This document shows positions 41,887 through 50,939 of a stretch of 60,240 nucleotides of DNA, one piece after another. The position numbers were made by a program, and so were the translations under genes. Under the pieces are notes generated by a model. It was given only the letters and a program-made list of their open reading frames with translations. It did no database searches and was not told the DNA's origin. The stretch comes from Streptomyces sp. ISL-12. Its GTDB lineage: Bacteria; Actinomycetota; Actinomycetes; Streptomycetales; Streptomycetaceae. Each line of letters begins with the position of its first letter. The first letter of the stretch is position 1. Location: positions 1 through 60,240 of the forward strand of contig NZ_JAGGOO010000047.1 in assembly GCF_018614415.1 (NCBI RefSeq), given 5' to 3'.

Positions 41887-42975
41887 ATGCAGTTCGGCAT
41901 CTTCACCGTCGGCGACGTCACGCCGGACCCGACCACGGGCCGTACGCCGACCGAGCGGGAGCGCATCAAGGCCATGGTCGCCATCGCGCTGAAGGCCGAA
42001 GAGGTCGGCCTCGACGTCTTCGCGACCGGTGAGCACCACAACCCGCCCTTCGTGCCCTCGTCCCCGACCACGATGCTCGGCTACATCGCGGCCCGCACCG
42101 AGCGGCTGGTCCTGTCCACGTCCACCACGCTGATCACCACCAACGACCCGGTGAAGATCGCCGAGGACTTCGCGATGCTCCAGCACCTGGCCGACGGGCG
42201 CGTGGACCTGATGATGGGGCGCGGGAACACCGGCCCGGTGTATCCGTGGTTCGGCAAGGACATCCGCGAGGGCATCAACCTCGCCGTCGAGAACTACGCG
42301 CTGCTGCACCGCCTGTGGCGCGAGGACGTCGTCACCTGGCAGGGCAAGTTCCGCACGCCGCTGCAGCAGTTCACGTCCACGCCGCGCCCGCTGGACGGGG
42401 TGCCGCCGTTCGTCTGGCACGGCTCGATCCGCTCCCCGGAGATCGCCGAGCAGGCCGCGTACTACGGCGACGGCTTCTTCCACAACAACATCTTCTGGCC
42501 GGCCGACCACACCAGGCGGATGATCGAGCTGTACCGCACCCGCTACGCCCACTACGGGCACGGCACCCCCGAGCAGGCCGTCGTCGGCCTCGGCGGGCAG
42601 GTGTTCATGCGGAAGAACAGCCAGGACGCGGTACGCGAGTTCCGCCCCTACTTCGACGTCGCCCCGGTGTACGGGCACGGGCCCTCGCTGGAGGAGTTCA
42701 CCGAGCAGACCCCGCTGACCGTCGGCTCCCCGCAGCAGGTCATCGAGAAGACCCTCGCCTTCCGCGAGTACGCCGGCGACTACCAGCGCCAGCTGTTCCT
42801 GATGGACCACGCCGGGCTGCCCCTGAAGACGGTCCTGGAACAGCTCGACCTGCTCGGCGAGGAAGTCGTGCCGGTGCTGCGCGAGGAGTTCGCCAAGGAC
42901 CGGCCCGCCGGCGTTCCGGACGCGCCGACGCACAGCTCGCTGCTCGCCACCGAGGAGAGGGTGACCTCGTCATGA
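41887..42975 (+). CDS. LLM-class flavin-dependent monooxygenase
   Basis: A 362-residue TIM-barrel flavoenzyme of the luciferase-like superfamily. It opens MQFGIFTVGDV. It has the active-site EHH in ATGEHHN near residue 50, the flavin-binding LMMGRGNTG near residue 107, and GSPQQVIEKTLAFREY near the C-terminus. Such enzymes use reduced FMN and oxygen and depend on a separate reductase. The reductase gene follows with an ATGA overlap, so the two form a two-component monooxygenase. Substrate unknown. The ATG follows GGAGG at a longish distance of eleven bases. Confidence 0.86.
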   Translation: MQFGIFTVGDVTPDPTTGRTPTERERIKAMVAIALKAEEVGLDVFATGEHHNPPFVPSSPTTMLGYIAARTERLVLSTSTTLITTNDPVKIAEDFAMLQHLADGRVDLMMGRGNTGPVYPWFGKDIREGINLAVENYALLHRLWREDVVTWQGKFRTPLQQFTSTPRPLDGVPPFVWHGSIRSPEIAEQAAYYGDGFFHNNIFWPADHTRRMIELYRTRYAHYGHGTPEQAVVGLGGQVFMRKNSQDAVREFRPYFDVAPVYGHGPSLEEFTEQTPLTVGSPQQVIEKTLAFREYAGDYQRQLFLMDHAGLPLKTVLEQLDLLGEEVVPVLREEFAKDRPAGVPDAPTHSSLLATEERVTSS

Positions 42976-43577
42976 AGCTCGTCGTCGTCTCCGCGGGGCT
43001 GAGCGTCCCCTCCTCCACCCGGCTGCTGGGGGACCGGCTGGCCGCCGCCGTCGCCGGGCACGCCCCGGCCGAGGTGGAGGTGGTCGAGCTGCGTGACCTC
43101 GCCGTCCCGATCGCGCACACCTTCACCAGCGGGTTCCCGGAGGGCGAGCTGGCCCGGGCGTTCGAGGCGGTCGCCGCCGCGGACGGGCTGATCGTGGTCA
43201 CGCCGGTGTTCTCCGCCTCGTACAGCGGACTGTTCAAGTCCTTCTTCGACGCGCTGAGCGTCAGCGAACCCGACGCCCTCACCGGCACACCGGTCCTGAC
43301 CGCCGCGACCGGCGGCACCGCCCGGCACTCCCTCGTCCTCGACCACGCCCTGCGCCCGCTCTTCGCCTACCTGAAGGCGGTCGTCGTCCCCACCGGCGTC
43401 TACGCCGCCTCCGAGGACTGGGGCGCCGAGGGCCTGGACGGACGGATCGCGCGGGCCGGGCGGGAACTGGCGGAGCTGATGACCGGACTGTCCCGCGCGG
43501 TGCCGCAGCCCCGGCGGGACTCCTTCGAGGAGGTCACCCCCTTCGCGGAACGCCTCGCCGCGCTGCGGACCCCGTAG
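42972..43577 (+). CDS. NAD(P)H-dependent FMN reductase
   Basis: A 201-residue flavodoxin-like protein. It opens KLVVVSAGLSVPSSTRLLGD, the phosphate-binding loop of NADPH-dependent FMN reductases (CE1759 type). TPVFSASYSGLFKSFFD follows in the middle, and the family motif in ATGGTARHSLVLDHALRPLF near residue 112. It supplies reduced FMN to the preceding LLM monooxygenase, whose stop overlaps its start by four bases. The last 20 residues (RDSFEEVTPFAERLAAL) are the usual C-terminal helix. Confidence 0.86.
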   Translation: MKLVVVSAGLSVPSSTRLLGDRLAAAVAGHAPAEVEVVELRDLAVPIAHTFTSGFPEGELARAFEAVAAADGLIVVTPVFSASYSGLFKSFFDALSVSEPDALTGTPVLTAATGGTARHSLVLDHALRPLFAYLKAVVVPTGVYAASEDWGAEGLDGRIARAGRELAELMTGLSRAVPQPRRDSFEEVTPFAERLAALRTP

Positions 43578-43674
43578 GAGCGGCCGGTGAGCCGCCGGTG
43601 AGAGGCCGGTGAGAAGCGAGGTCACCGGGGCCCGTGCCCCGGTGCGCCGCCCGTCGGCTTGGCAGACTGGGTGC

Positions 43675-44412
43675 GTGTCCCAGAGAACCCAGCCAAGCCA
43701 GGCGGCCCCGACGCTGCTGCTCGCCGAGGACGACCGTGCCATCCGCAACGCCCTGGAGCGCGCCCTCACCCTGGAGGGCTACCGGGTCGTCGCGGTCGCC
43801 GACGGCGCCGAGGCGCTGGCCGAGGCCCGCCGCGAGCGGCCCGACGTGCTGGTCCTGGACGTGATGATGCCCGGCGTCGACGGCCTCCAGGTCTGCCGGA
43901 CGCTGCGCGCCGAGGGCGATCCGACGCCGATCCTGATGCTGACGGCGCTGGTGGAGACCGCCGACCGGATCGCGGGACTCGACGCGGGGGCCGACGACTA
44001 CGTGGTCAAGCCGTTCGACGTCGAGGAGGTCTTCGCCCGGCTGCGCGCCCTGCTGCGGCGCACGGGTGCCACCCCCGGTGCCGGGGTGGGCGACGTGCCG
44101 AAGCCCGCTTCCGACGCCCTGGAGGCCGTAGGACTGCGGATGGACCCGCAGGCCCGGCGCGCCTGGCGCGGGGAGCGGGAGCTGGAGCTGACCCGGACCG
44201 AGTTCGAGCTGCTCGAACTGCTGGTCCGCAACGCCGGCGTCGTCCTCGACCACGCCACCATCTACGACCGCATCTGGGGCTACGACTTCGGCCCCGGCTC
44301 GAAGAACCTCGCCGTCTACGTCGGTTACCTGCGCCGCAAGCTGGACGAGCCGGACGCGCCGCAGCTGATCCAGACGGTGCGGGGCGTGGGTTACGTGCTG
44401 CGGGAGGGCTGA
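43675..44412 (+). CDS. OmpR-family response regulator
   Basis: A 245-residue response regulator. The receiver domain has E18-D19-D20, the phosphorylated D62 in LVLDVMMPG, T90 and K112 in VVKPFD. The OmpR winged helix occupies the last 100 residues (LTRTEFELLELLVRNAG; YVGYLRRKLDE). GTG start. The sensor kinase gene begins three bases after the stop, so they form a two-component system. The kinase signal is unknown. Resembles MprA/TcrA-type regulators. Confidence 0.92.
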   Translation: MSQRTQPSQAAPTLLLAEDDRAIRNALERALTLEGYRVVAVADGAEALAEARRERPDVLVLDVMMPGVDGLQVCRTLRAEGDPTPILMLTALVETADRIAGLDAGADDYVVKPFDVEEVFARLRALLRRTGATPGAGVGDVPKPASDALEAVGLRMDPQARRAWRGERELELTRTEFELLELLVRNAGVVLDHATIYDRIWGYDFGPGSKNLAVYVGYLRRKLDEPDAPQLIQTVRGVGYVLREG

Positions 44413-44415
44413 CCC

Positions 44416-45834
44416 GTGGCCCAGGACGACCGACCGTGGCCGGCGTCCGGCCGGCGGCCCCGGCTGACGTCGCTGCGGACCACGTTCGCGGTGTCGTTCG
44501 CGACGGTCACGGCCGTGGTCACGGTGCTGGTCGGGGTGGTGTCGTACAGCGCCGCCGCCCGGCTGGTCCGGGTCGACCAGGAGACCGTCTTCGAGCAGAT
44601 CGTGCAGGACCTGCGGGACGAGGTCCGGCAGCAGCGGATGACGCCGGAGGACTTCTCCTCCTCCGCGCCCGGTCACGACATCGTCCGCCCGGCCCGCACG
44701 GACGTGCAGGTGCTGGGGCCGGACGGCGCGGTCACCGACGCGTCCCGGCCCCGGCTGCCGGTGACCGGCACGGACCGGGAGACGGCGGGGGCGCGGGCGG
44801 CCGGGCGGATGGTGCAGCACGAGGACATCGACGTCGGCGACGACGTGTACCGGATCGCGACGGTGGCGCTGGGCGGGGGCCGGGGCGCGGTGCAGGTGGC
44901 GCAGGAGTTCAGCGACACCGAGGACCTGCTGCGGGTGCTGCAACGGCAGTCGCTGATCCTGATGGCGGTGGTGGTGACCGCGGCGGGACTGTTCGGCTGG
45001 TGGCTGGCCCGGCGCATCACCTGGCGGCTGGTGGCGCTGACCTCCGCCGCAGAGGACGTCGCCCGCACCCGGCGGCTCGGCGCCCAGGTGGTGCCGGTCG
45101 GCGGGCTGGACGAGGTGGGGCGCCTGGGCCGCGCCTTCGACCGGATGCTGGGGCGGCTCGCCCAGTCGGAGGAGGACCAGCGGCGGCTGGTGCAGGACGC
45201 GGGCCATGAACTGCGTACGCCGCTGACCTCCCTGCGGACCAACATCTCGCTGCTGCGGCGGATCGACGAGCTGCCGCCCGGCGCGCGCGACGACCTGGTC
45301 GCGGACCTGGGGCAGGAGGCCCGGGAGCTGACCGACCTGGTCAACGAGCTGGTCGACCTGGCCGCCGGGCAGTCCGACACCGAGCCGCCGCAACGGGTCG
45401 ACGTCGCCGAGATCGCCTACGACGCCGCGGCGCTGGCCCGGCGCCGCTTCGGGCGCGAGATCACCGTGCGGACCTGCGGGGACACCCGTACGGAGGGGCG
45501 GCCGGCCATGCTGACGCGGGCGCTGTCCAACCTGGTCGAGAACGCCGCCAAGTTCGACCCGGACGGCGTCGCCCCCATCGAGGTCGCCGTCGCGGGGCCG
45601 GCGCGGCCCGGCACCATCCGAGTCGAGGTCCTGGACCGGGGGCCCGGCATCGCCGACGACGACCTGACCCGCGTCTTCGACCGCTTCTACCGCGCCCCCG
45701 ACGCCCGCTCCCGCCCCGGCTCCGGCCTCGGCCTGTCGATCGTGCGGGAGGTGGCCCTGGCGCACGGCGGGGCGCCGTTCGCGTACCGGCGGGAGGGGGG
45801 CGGGACGGTGATCGGGTTCACTGTGGGGAACTGA
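44416..45834 (+). CDS. Sensor histidine kinase
   Basis: A 472-residue kinase. Membrane helices lie near residues 22-46 and 178-198, enclosing an extracytoplasmic sensor of about 130 residues. A HAMP domain is followed by the DHp motif DAGHELRTPLTSLRT with H264. The ATP-binding domain has the N-box ALSNLVENAAKFD, LDRGPGIADDD and GSGLGLSIVREV. Partner of the preceding response regulator gene. The sensor domain has no recognisable fold to me. GTG start three bases after the upstream stop. Confidence 0.92.
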   Translation: MAQDDRPWPASGRRPRLTSLRTTFAVSFATVTAVVTVLVGVVSYSAAARLVRVDQETVFEQIVQDLRDEVRQQRMTPEDFSSSAPGHDIVRPARTDVQVLGPDGAVTDASRPRLPVTGTDRETAGARAAGRMVQHEDIDVGDDVYRIATVALGGGRGAVQVAQEFSDTEDLLRVLQRQSLILMAVVVTAAGLFGWWLARRITWRLVALTSAAEDVARTRRLGAQVVPVGGLDEVGRLGRAFDRMLGRLAQSEEDQRRLVQDAGHELRTPLTSLRTNISLLRRIDELPPGARDDLVADLGQEARELTDLVNELVDLAAGQSDTEPPQRVDVAEIAYDAAALARRRFGREITVRTCGDTRTEGRPAMLTRALSNLVENAAKFDPDGVAPIEVAVAGPARPGTIRVEVLDRGPGIADDDLTRVFDRFYRAPDARSRPGSGLGLSIVREVALAHGGAPFAYRREGGGTVIGFTVGN

Positions 45835-45926
45835 CCGTCTTCTCGTGCGGCGCGTGCGCCAGGTGCCGGGCCGGGCGGCGACCGGTGGAGAGAACAGGCC
45901 GAGGGAATCGGCAGGGAGAAGGGAGC

Positions 45927-46781
45927 GTGGGCAGGGTGCTGGACGGATGGGAGTGGGACGAGACGCTGTTCGCGGGGGCCGCCCCCCACTACCGGCGCGG
46001 CAGGCTCCCGTACGCCCCCGGGCTGACGGCCGTACTCGCCGAGGTCCTCGGCCTCGACGGACGCGGACGCCTGCTCGACGTGGGCTGCGGGCCGGGTACG
46101 CTCGCGCTGCCGCTGGCGCCGCTGTTCGGCGAGGTCGTCGGCGTGGACCCGGACCCGGGGATGATCGAGGAGGCCGGGCGCGGGGCCGCCGAGCCGGGGG
46201 TGGGCGGGAAGGCGCGGTGGGTGCGGGCGCGGGCCGAGGAACTGCCCGCGGGGCTCGGGACGTTCACCGCCGTGGTCTTCGCCCAGTCCTTCCACTGGAT
46301 GGACCAGGCCCGGGTGGCGGCGACCGTACGGGACATGCTCCGGCCCGGCGGAGTGCTGCTGCACGTCTCCGACCTGAAGACGGAGTCCCGTACCGTCGAG
46401 GGCCTCCCGCACCCCGCCGTGCCCCGCCCGGAGATCCAGGCCCTGGTCACGCGCTACCTCGGGCCGGTCCGGCGGGCCGGCCGGGGGACGCTGCCGCGGG
46501 GGACGCCCGGCGGCGAGGCGGAGGTGTTCGCGCGGGCGGGCTTCAGCGGCCCGGACCGTCTTGTCGTCCCCGGCGGACAGGCGTTGGAGCGTACGTCCGA
46601 TGACGTCGTGGCCGAGGTCTTCTCGATGTCCTTCTCCGCCCCGCACCTGTTCGGCCCGCGCCGTGACGACTTCGAGGCGGAGCTGCGCCGGCTGCTGGCG
46701 GAGCACTCCGCGCCGGGGCTGTTCTCCGAGCGCGGCCCGAGCACGGAGGTCTCCGTCTGGCACCCGCCCGCCCGGTCCTGA
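45927..46781 (+). CDS. SAM-dependent methyltransferase
   Basis: A 284-residue class I methyltransferase. The SAM-binding motif I is LLDVGCGPGTLALPLA near residues 48-63. VVGVDPDPGMIEEA follows as motif II, and AQSFHWMD near residue 120 resembles the UbiE/TehB group. A substrate-binding C-terminal half follows, with FSMSFSAPHLFG. No cofactor or substrate partner is adjacent. The GTG has GAAGGGAG about six bases upstream. It follows the kinase gene by 92 bp in the same direction and is closed by a hairpin, so it may be a separate unit. Confidence 0.84.
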   Translation: MGRVLDGWEWDETLFAGAAPHYRRGRLPYAPGLTAVLAEVLGLDGRGRLLDVGCGPGTLALPLAPLFGEVVGVDPDPGMIEEAGRGAAEPGVGGKARWVRARAEELPAGLGTFTAVVFAQSFHWMDQARVAATVRDMLRPGGVLLHVSDLKTESRTVEGLPHPAVPRPEIQALVTRYLGPVRRAGRGTLPRGTPGGEAEVFARAGFSGPDRLVVPGGQALERTSDDVVAEVFSMSFSAPHLFGPRRDDFEAELRRLLAEHSAPGLFSERGPSTEVSVWHPPARS

Positions 46782-46801
46782 GGCACGGCACCGCCGCCTC
46801 G

Positions 46802-46831
46802 CCGGCCCCGCCGGCCTCGGGGCGGGGCCGG
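46802..46831 (+). terminator. Terminator after the methyltransferase gene
   Basis: A perfect 11-bp stem (CCGGCCCCGCC/GGCGGGGCCGG) with an eight-base loop, 20 bp after the stop codon. Confidence 0.75.
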
Positions 46832-46892
46832 TTCGCCCCGGCGCCGCGCGGACACGCGGAGGAGGAGCCGCCGTACGGAGAAGGGGGCAGCC

Positions 46893-47838
46893 ATGCCGGA
46901 GGGGACCGGAAACGGGAACGGGAACGCCACGGGCCGCGCGCCGCACGAGCGCCCGGCGATGCCGCAGGAGGAGGCGGCGCTGTCGCCGCCGTACCGCTTC
47001 CGGCGCCAGCGGCGCCCCGGCATCGAGGCGGACATGGAGCTGCGTCCCCGCTACCTCGCCCCGCACTACCGCGGTTCCGGCAAGCTCACCGGCAAGGTCG
47101 CGCTGATCACGGGCGGCGACTCGGGCATCGGCCGCTCGGTGGCCGTCCCGTACGCCCGTGAGGGGGCCGACGTGGCCATCGGCTACCTCCCCGAGGAGCA
47201 GCGGGACGCCGACGAGACGCGGGCGGCGGTGGAGAAGGAGGGCGGCTCCTGCCTGCTGCTCCCCGGGGACCTGTGCGACCCGGCGTTCTGCGCGGAGGCG
47301 GTCGAGCGGACCGTGGCGGAGCTGGGCGGGCTCAACGTCCTGGTGCACAACGCGGCGTACCTCAACAGCCGGAACGAGCCGGCGGACGACCGCCGAGGAC
47401 TTCGACCGCGTCTTCAAGACGAACATGTACGCCTGCTTCCACCTGGTCATGGCGTCCCTGCCGCACCTCTCCCACGGTGACGCGGTGATCGCCACCGCCT
47501 CCGAGGAGGCGCTCAAGGGCAGCGCGATGATGATGGACTACGCGGCGTCCAGGGCCGCCGTGGTCGCCTCCACCAAGTCCGTCTCCTCCCACCTCGCCCA
47601 GCGCGGCGTCCGCGCCGACGTCGTCTCCCCGGGGCCGACCTGGACCGTGCTCGACGTGTCGGGGCAGCGCTTCCCCGACGACTGCCTGACGAACCTGGGC
47701 AGTTCCTCCCCGATGGGCCGCGTCGCCCAGCCCGAGGAGGTGGCGCCCGCCTACGTCTACCTGGCCTCGGACGCGGACTCCAGTTTCACGGTCGGCGAGA
47801 TCGTCGCGGTGACGGGCGGCCTGACGGACACGCGCTAG
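46893..47838 (+). pseudogene. Frameshifted SDR oxidoreductase (general-stress-protein-39-like)
   Basis: From ATG 46893 the frame reads an N-terminal tail, then KVALITGGDSGIGRSVAVPY and LVHNAAYLNSRNEPAD. Near 47388 the SDR sequence continues one base ahead as TAEDFDRVFKTNMYACF, ending at 47838 (VAVTGGLTDTR). Removing one base in GCGGACGACC would restore about 314 residues. In addition the catalytic YxxxK reads YAASR, with Arg for Lys. The frameshift and the altered Lys together suggest decay. The intact family consists of stress-induced reductases with a long N-terminus. Confidence 0.8.
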
Positions 47839-47865
47839 CTGGATCTTCAGCCGTGCGGCGGGGCC

Positions 47866-48324
47866 TCAGCGGGGCCAGGGCCGCCCCGTGCGCTGTTCGA
47901 TGTCGGTGTTGAACTGTTCGAGGTCGGCGATGAACCGCCGCAGCCGGTCCGCCGGCCAGTCGCCGAGGACGTCGGCGAGTCCGGCGACGATGGCGTCGCG
48001 GTCGGCGTGCAGGCGCGCGCGGCCCTCGTCGGTGATGCGGAACTTGCGGGCGATGCTGCCGTTGGGGTCCAGCGTCCGCTCCACCAGGCCTTCCCGCAGC
48101 AGCGCCGTGGTCTGACGGGTGAAGGTGGACGGCGCCAGCCCGAAGGCCTCGACGAGGTCCGGCACGGACATCGGCCCCTGCGCCTCCAGGCGGCTGAGCA
48201 GCACATAGGCGCTGCGGTCGAGGGCGCCGCCGCTGCGGACGCGGCGCGGGGAGGCCATCTCCATGTGCCGGGTGAGGATCAGCAGCTCACGCTCGATGCA
48301 GCCACCTGCCTGCCGTGCGTCCAC
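47866..48324 (-). CDS. MarR-family transcriptional regulator
   Basis: A 152-residue MarR-type winged helix. The core is SAYVLLSRLEAQGPMSVPDLVEAFGLAPSTFTRQ with TTALLREGLVERT, followed by the beta-wing SIARKFRITDEGRARL and C-terminal dimerisation helices. MarR proteins bind palindromes as dimers and release them when a ligand binds. It starts with GTG and is divergent from a P450 gene. The 233 bp between them contain two inverted repeats, so autoregulation and control of the P450 are likely. Confidence 0.9.
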   Translation of the reverse strand: MDARQAGGCIERELLILTRHMEMASPRRVRSGGALDRSAYVLLSRLEAQGPMSVPDLVEAFGLAPSTFTRQTTALLREGLVERTLDPNGSIARKFRITDEGRARLHADRDAIVAGLADVLGDWPADRLRRFIADLEQFNTDIEQRTGRPWPR

Positions 48325-48427
48325 GCCGTCCTCCTCGGGGTGCGAAAGCTGTGGCCGCCTACCCTATGTCCACGTGCGCGGCCCCCTGTTTTCGGCCGAA
48401 TTCCGTCATACGTGTTTCATGACTAAA

Positions 48428-48474
48428 GCATCATGCACGGGAAGTACATGATGCACTTTTGTTGTACCGTGCAT
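48428..48474. promoter_or_regulatory. Nested inverted repeats: likely MarR operator between marR and P450 genes
   Basis: Two overlapping inverted repeats occur: GCATCATG/CATGATGC (48428-48435 and 48447-48454), and ATGCACGG/CCGTGCAT (48433-48440 and 48467-48474). ATGCAC thus occurs three times, twice direct and once inverted. The region is also AT-rich and should include the promoters. Such clustered half-sites are what a MarR dimer pair would use. Confidence 0.75.
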
Positions 48475-48557
48475 TTCACCGGTCCTTCAGCAGTCACGGC
48501 GCGCGCGTTCCGTCCGCGCGCTTCCCCCACCGCCTCCACCTCTCCGAGGAGACGCAG

Positions 48558-49796
48558 ATGACCGACCAGGCCGTAGACCAGCCCACCGACCTCCCCGTGA
48601 CCCTCCCCCTGGCCACCGACGCCCCGCTCGATCCCCCCACCGAGTGGGAGGAGCTGCGCGCCCGGTGCCCCGTCGCCCACGCCACGCTGCCCAGCGGCGA
48701 CACGGCGCTCTACCTGACCCGCTACGACGACGTCCGGGCCCTGCTGTCCGACCCCCGCTTCACCCGCCCCACCGAACGGGACAACGCCGCCCGGCTGGCC
48801 CCCGAGGGCACCGGCGGGGCCGCCGTCACCGGCAGCAGCACCTTCGCGATCCCCGACCGGGGCGAGCCGCACCAGCGCTGGCGGCGCCGGGTCGGCAAGT
48901 ACTTCACCGCCAAGCGGATGACCGCCCTGCGCCCCGGCATGGTCCGGCTCGCCGAGGACCTCGTCGACACCATGCTCGCCGAGGGCGCCCCCGCCGACCT
49001 GCGGGCGAGCCTGGGCTTCCCGTTCCCCGTCTACGTCATCTGCGACCTCCTCGGCGTTCCCGCCGACGACCGGGACCGCTTCTCCCACTGGTCCGACAGC
49101 TTCCTGAGCGTCACCCGCTACACCGCCGACGAGATCCGCGCCGCGCAGCGGGAGTTCGTCGACTACATGGCCGGGCACATCACCGCCAAGCGCGCCGAAC
49201 CGGCCGACGACCTCCTCAGCACCCTCATCAGTGAGGGCGAGGGCGACGGAGACGGCGGCCTGAGCGACGACGAACTCGTGGCCACCGGCGTCGGCCTGCT
49301 CGTCGCCGGCCACGAGACCACCGCCAACATGATCGGCAAGATGGTCTCCATGCTGCTCGGCGACCGCACCCGCTGGGAGACGCTGCTGGAGAACCCCGCG
49401 CTGGTGCGCACCGCCGTGGAGGAGTCCCTGCGCTTCGACACCAACCTCGGCTTCGGCCTGCGCCGTTACATCGGCGAGGACGTCGAGATCGGCGGACACC
49501 TCGTGCCCGGGGGCAGCACCGTCGTGTGCAGCATGCCGGCCGCCAACCGCGACGAGCGGACCTTCGCCGGCGCCGCCGACATGGACCTCGCCCGCACCCC
49601 CAACCCCCACCTGACCTTCGGCGTGGGGCCGCACTCCTGCCTGGGCCAGTCCCTGGCCCGCACCGAACTCCAGGTCGTCCTCGAAACCCTGCTCACCCGC
49701 GTCCCCACCCTCCGCCTCGCCGTGCCCGCCACCGCACTGCGCAAGACCGAGGGACTCCTCGTCGGCGGACTGCGCGAGGTCCCCGTCAGCTGGTGA
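48558..49796 (+). CDS. Cytochrome P450
   Basis: A 412-residue bacterial P450 of the CYP105-like group. The I-helix motif is AGHETT (250-255), ExxR is E289-R292, and the haem-binding loop is FGVGPHSCLG with C361 as iron ligand. GEPHQRWRRRVGKYF near residue 102 is the C-helix. It activates oxygen to hydroxylate a small molecule and takes electrons from the ferredoxin encoded just downstream. ATG with GAGGAGACG upstream. It is divergent from a MarR gene. No biosynthetic cluster surrounds it, so a catabolic or detoxifying role is possible. Confidence 0.95.
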   Translation: MTDQAVDQPTDLPVTLPLATDAPLDPPTEWEELRARCPVAHATLPSGDTALYLTRYDDVRALLSDPRFTRPTERDNAARLAPEGTGGAAVTGSSTFAIPDRGEPHQRWRRRVGKYFTAKRMTALRPGMVRLAEDLVDTMLAEGAPADLRASLGFPFPVYVICDLLGVPADDRDRFSHWSDSFLSVTRYTADEIRAAQREFVDYMAGHITAKRAEPADDLLSTLISEGEGDGDGGLSDDELVATGVGLLVAGHETTANMIGKMVSMLLGDRTRWETLLENPALVRTAVEESLRFDTNLGFGLRRYIGEDVEIGGHLVPGGSTVVCSMPAANRDERTFAGAADMDLARTPNPHLTFGVGPHSCLGQSLARTELQVVLETLLTRVPTLRLAVPATALRKTEGLLVGGLREVPVSW

Positions 49797-49833
49797 GACC
49801 GGGCCGGCCGGCGGCCCGGAAGGAGAACGAGAG

Positions 49834-50046
49834 GTGGAACACCCCATGAAACTCACCGTCGACCAGGAGAGGTGCTGCGGCGCCGGTGCCTGCGTCCTGG
49901 CCGCGCCGGAGGTCTTCGACCAGCGCGACGAGGACGGCGTCGTCACCCTCCTGGACCCCGAGCCCGCGCCCGACCGGCACGACGCCGTACGGGAGGCGGC
50001 GGCCGTCTGCCCCACCGCGGCCATCCAGGTGACCGAGTCCGGCTGA
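49834..50046 (+). CDS. [3Fe-4S] ferredoxin
   Basis: A 70-residue ferredoxin typical of P450 partners. Cluster ligands lie in RCCGAGACV and the C-terminal VCPTAAI. The spacing CxxxxxC...CP is that of the [3Fe-4S] type, where the usual fourth Cys is replaced. Two starts are possible: GTG 49834, nine bases after AGGAG, or ATG 49846 (MKLTVDQ), which resembles many relatives. I chose the former for its ribosome site. It follows the P450 gene by 37 bp and forms one transcript with it. Confidence 0.92.
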   Translation: MEHPMKLTVDQERCCGAGACVLAAPEVFDQRDEDGVVTLLDPEPAPDRHDAVREAAAVCPTAAIQVTESG

Positions 50047-50171
50047 ACGCCCCGGACGACGCCACCAGGCAATAATCAAACCCTCCTTGGCATTTTCGCC
50101 CCTGTCGGCGCGAGGGAATCACTTCATATTCTCCAGGCATCGAAAACCGCCGAGAAAAAAAGGCAGTTCCC

Positions 50172-50939
50172 ATGCCCGACGAAACCAATGAAGTGAAGGG
50201 CGTCACCCGGCGTACGGCGCTGCAACGCGCCGCCGGCGTCGCCGCGATCAGCGCGGCGGCCACCCTCGCCACGACCCTTTCCAGTCCCCCCGCGGCAGCG
50301 GCGCCGTCGACGGTCGCCGGAGTCCGCTTCCCGGACACCGAACTGGCCCACAGGACCACGGAGTTCGTGCGGAGCGTCTCCACGCCGTCCCTCTTCAACC
50401 ACGTCATGCGCACCTACCTGTTCGGCTCCCTGCTCCTCGACCGCCGCGGCGTCCGCTACGACCGTGAACTCGCGTTCGTCGCGGCGGCCCTGCACGACCT
50501 GGGCCTGGTCGAGGCGTACCGGAGCCCGGCGGAGCGCTTCGAAGTGGACGGCGCCGACGCCGCCCAGCGGTTCCTGCGCGAGCAGGACATGCCGGCCGGA
50601 CGCGTGGCGGTCGTCTGGGACGCGATCGCCCTGCACACCAACGCCGGCATCGCGGCCAGGAAAAGACCGGAGATCGCCATGATCTCCCTGGGCTCCGGAC
50701 TCGATTTCACCGGAAACGGCCTGGACGAGATTCCGGCCGACGACCTCGCGGACATCCTCACCGCTTTCCCCCGGGAAGGATTCTCCCAGGAGGCGATCGA
50801 CACCATCCTCTCGCTGTGCCGCACCAAACCCATGTCGGTACTCATGCACCCCTTCGCCGAGGTGGGCCGCCGCCACATCCCCGACTTCCCGGTCCCGACC
50901 GTCGAGGACCTGCTGCTCGCCGCGCCTTTCGAGGAGTAG
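50172..50939 (+). CDS. Tat-exported HD-domain protein (cyanamide-hydratase-like phosphohydrolase fold)
   Basis: A 255-residue protein. A twin-arginine signal (GVTRRTALQRAAGVAAISAA, cleavage near the AAAAPS site around residue 45) is followed by an HD-fold domain. FNHVMRTYLFG supplies the first His, ALHDLGL the HD pair, and IALHTNAG a later His, all in the order seen in cyanamide-hydratase-like HD proteins. Most such enzymes are cytoplasmic, so the export signal is unusual. It lies 125 bp after the ferredoxin gene in the same direction and may belong to that unit. The natural substrate is unknown. Confidence 0.82.
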   Translation: MPDETNEVKGVTRRTALQRAAGVAAISAAATLATTLSSPPAAAAPSTVAGVRFPDTELAHRTTEFVRSVSTPSLFNHVMRTYLFGSLLLDRRGVRYDRELAFVAAALHDLGLVEAYRSPAERFEVDGADAAQRFLREQDMPAGRVAVVWDAIALHTNAGIAARKRPEIAMISLGSGLDFTGNGLDEIPADDLADILTAFPREGFSQEAIDTILSLCRTKPMSVLMHPFAEVGRRHIPDFPVPTVEDLLLAAPFEE

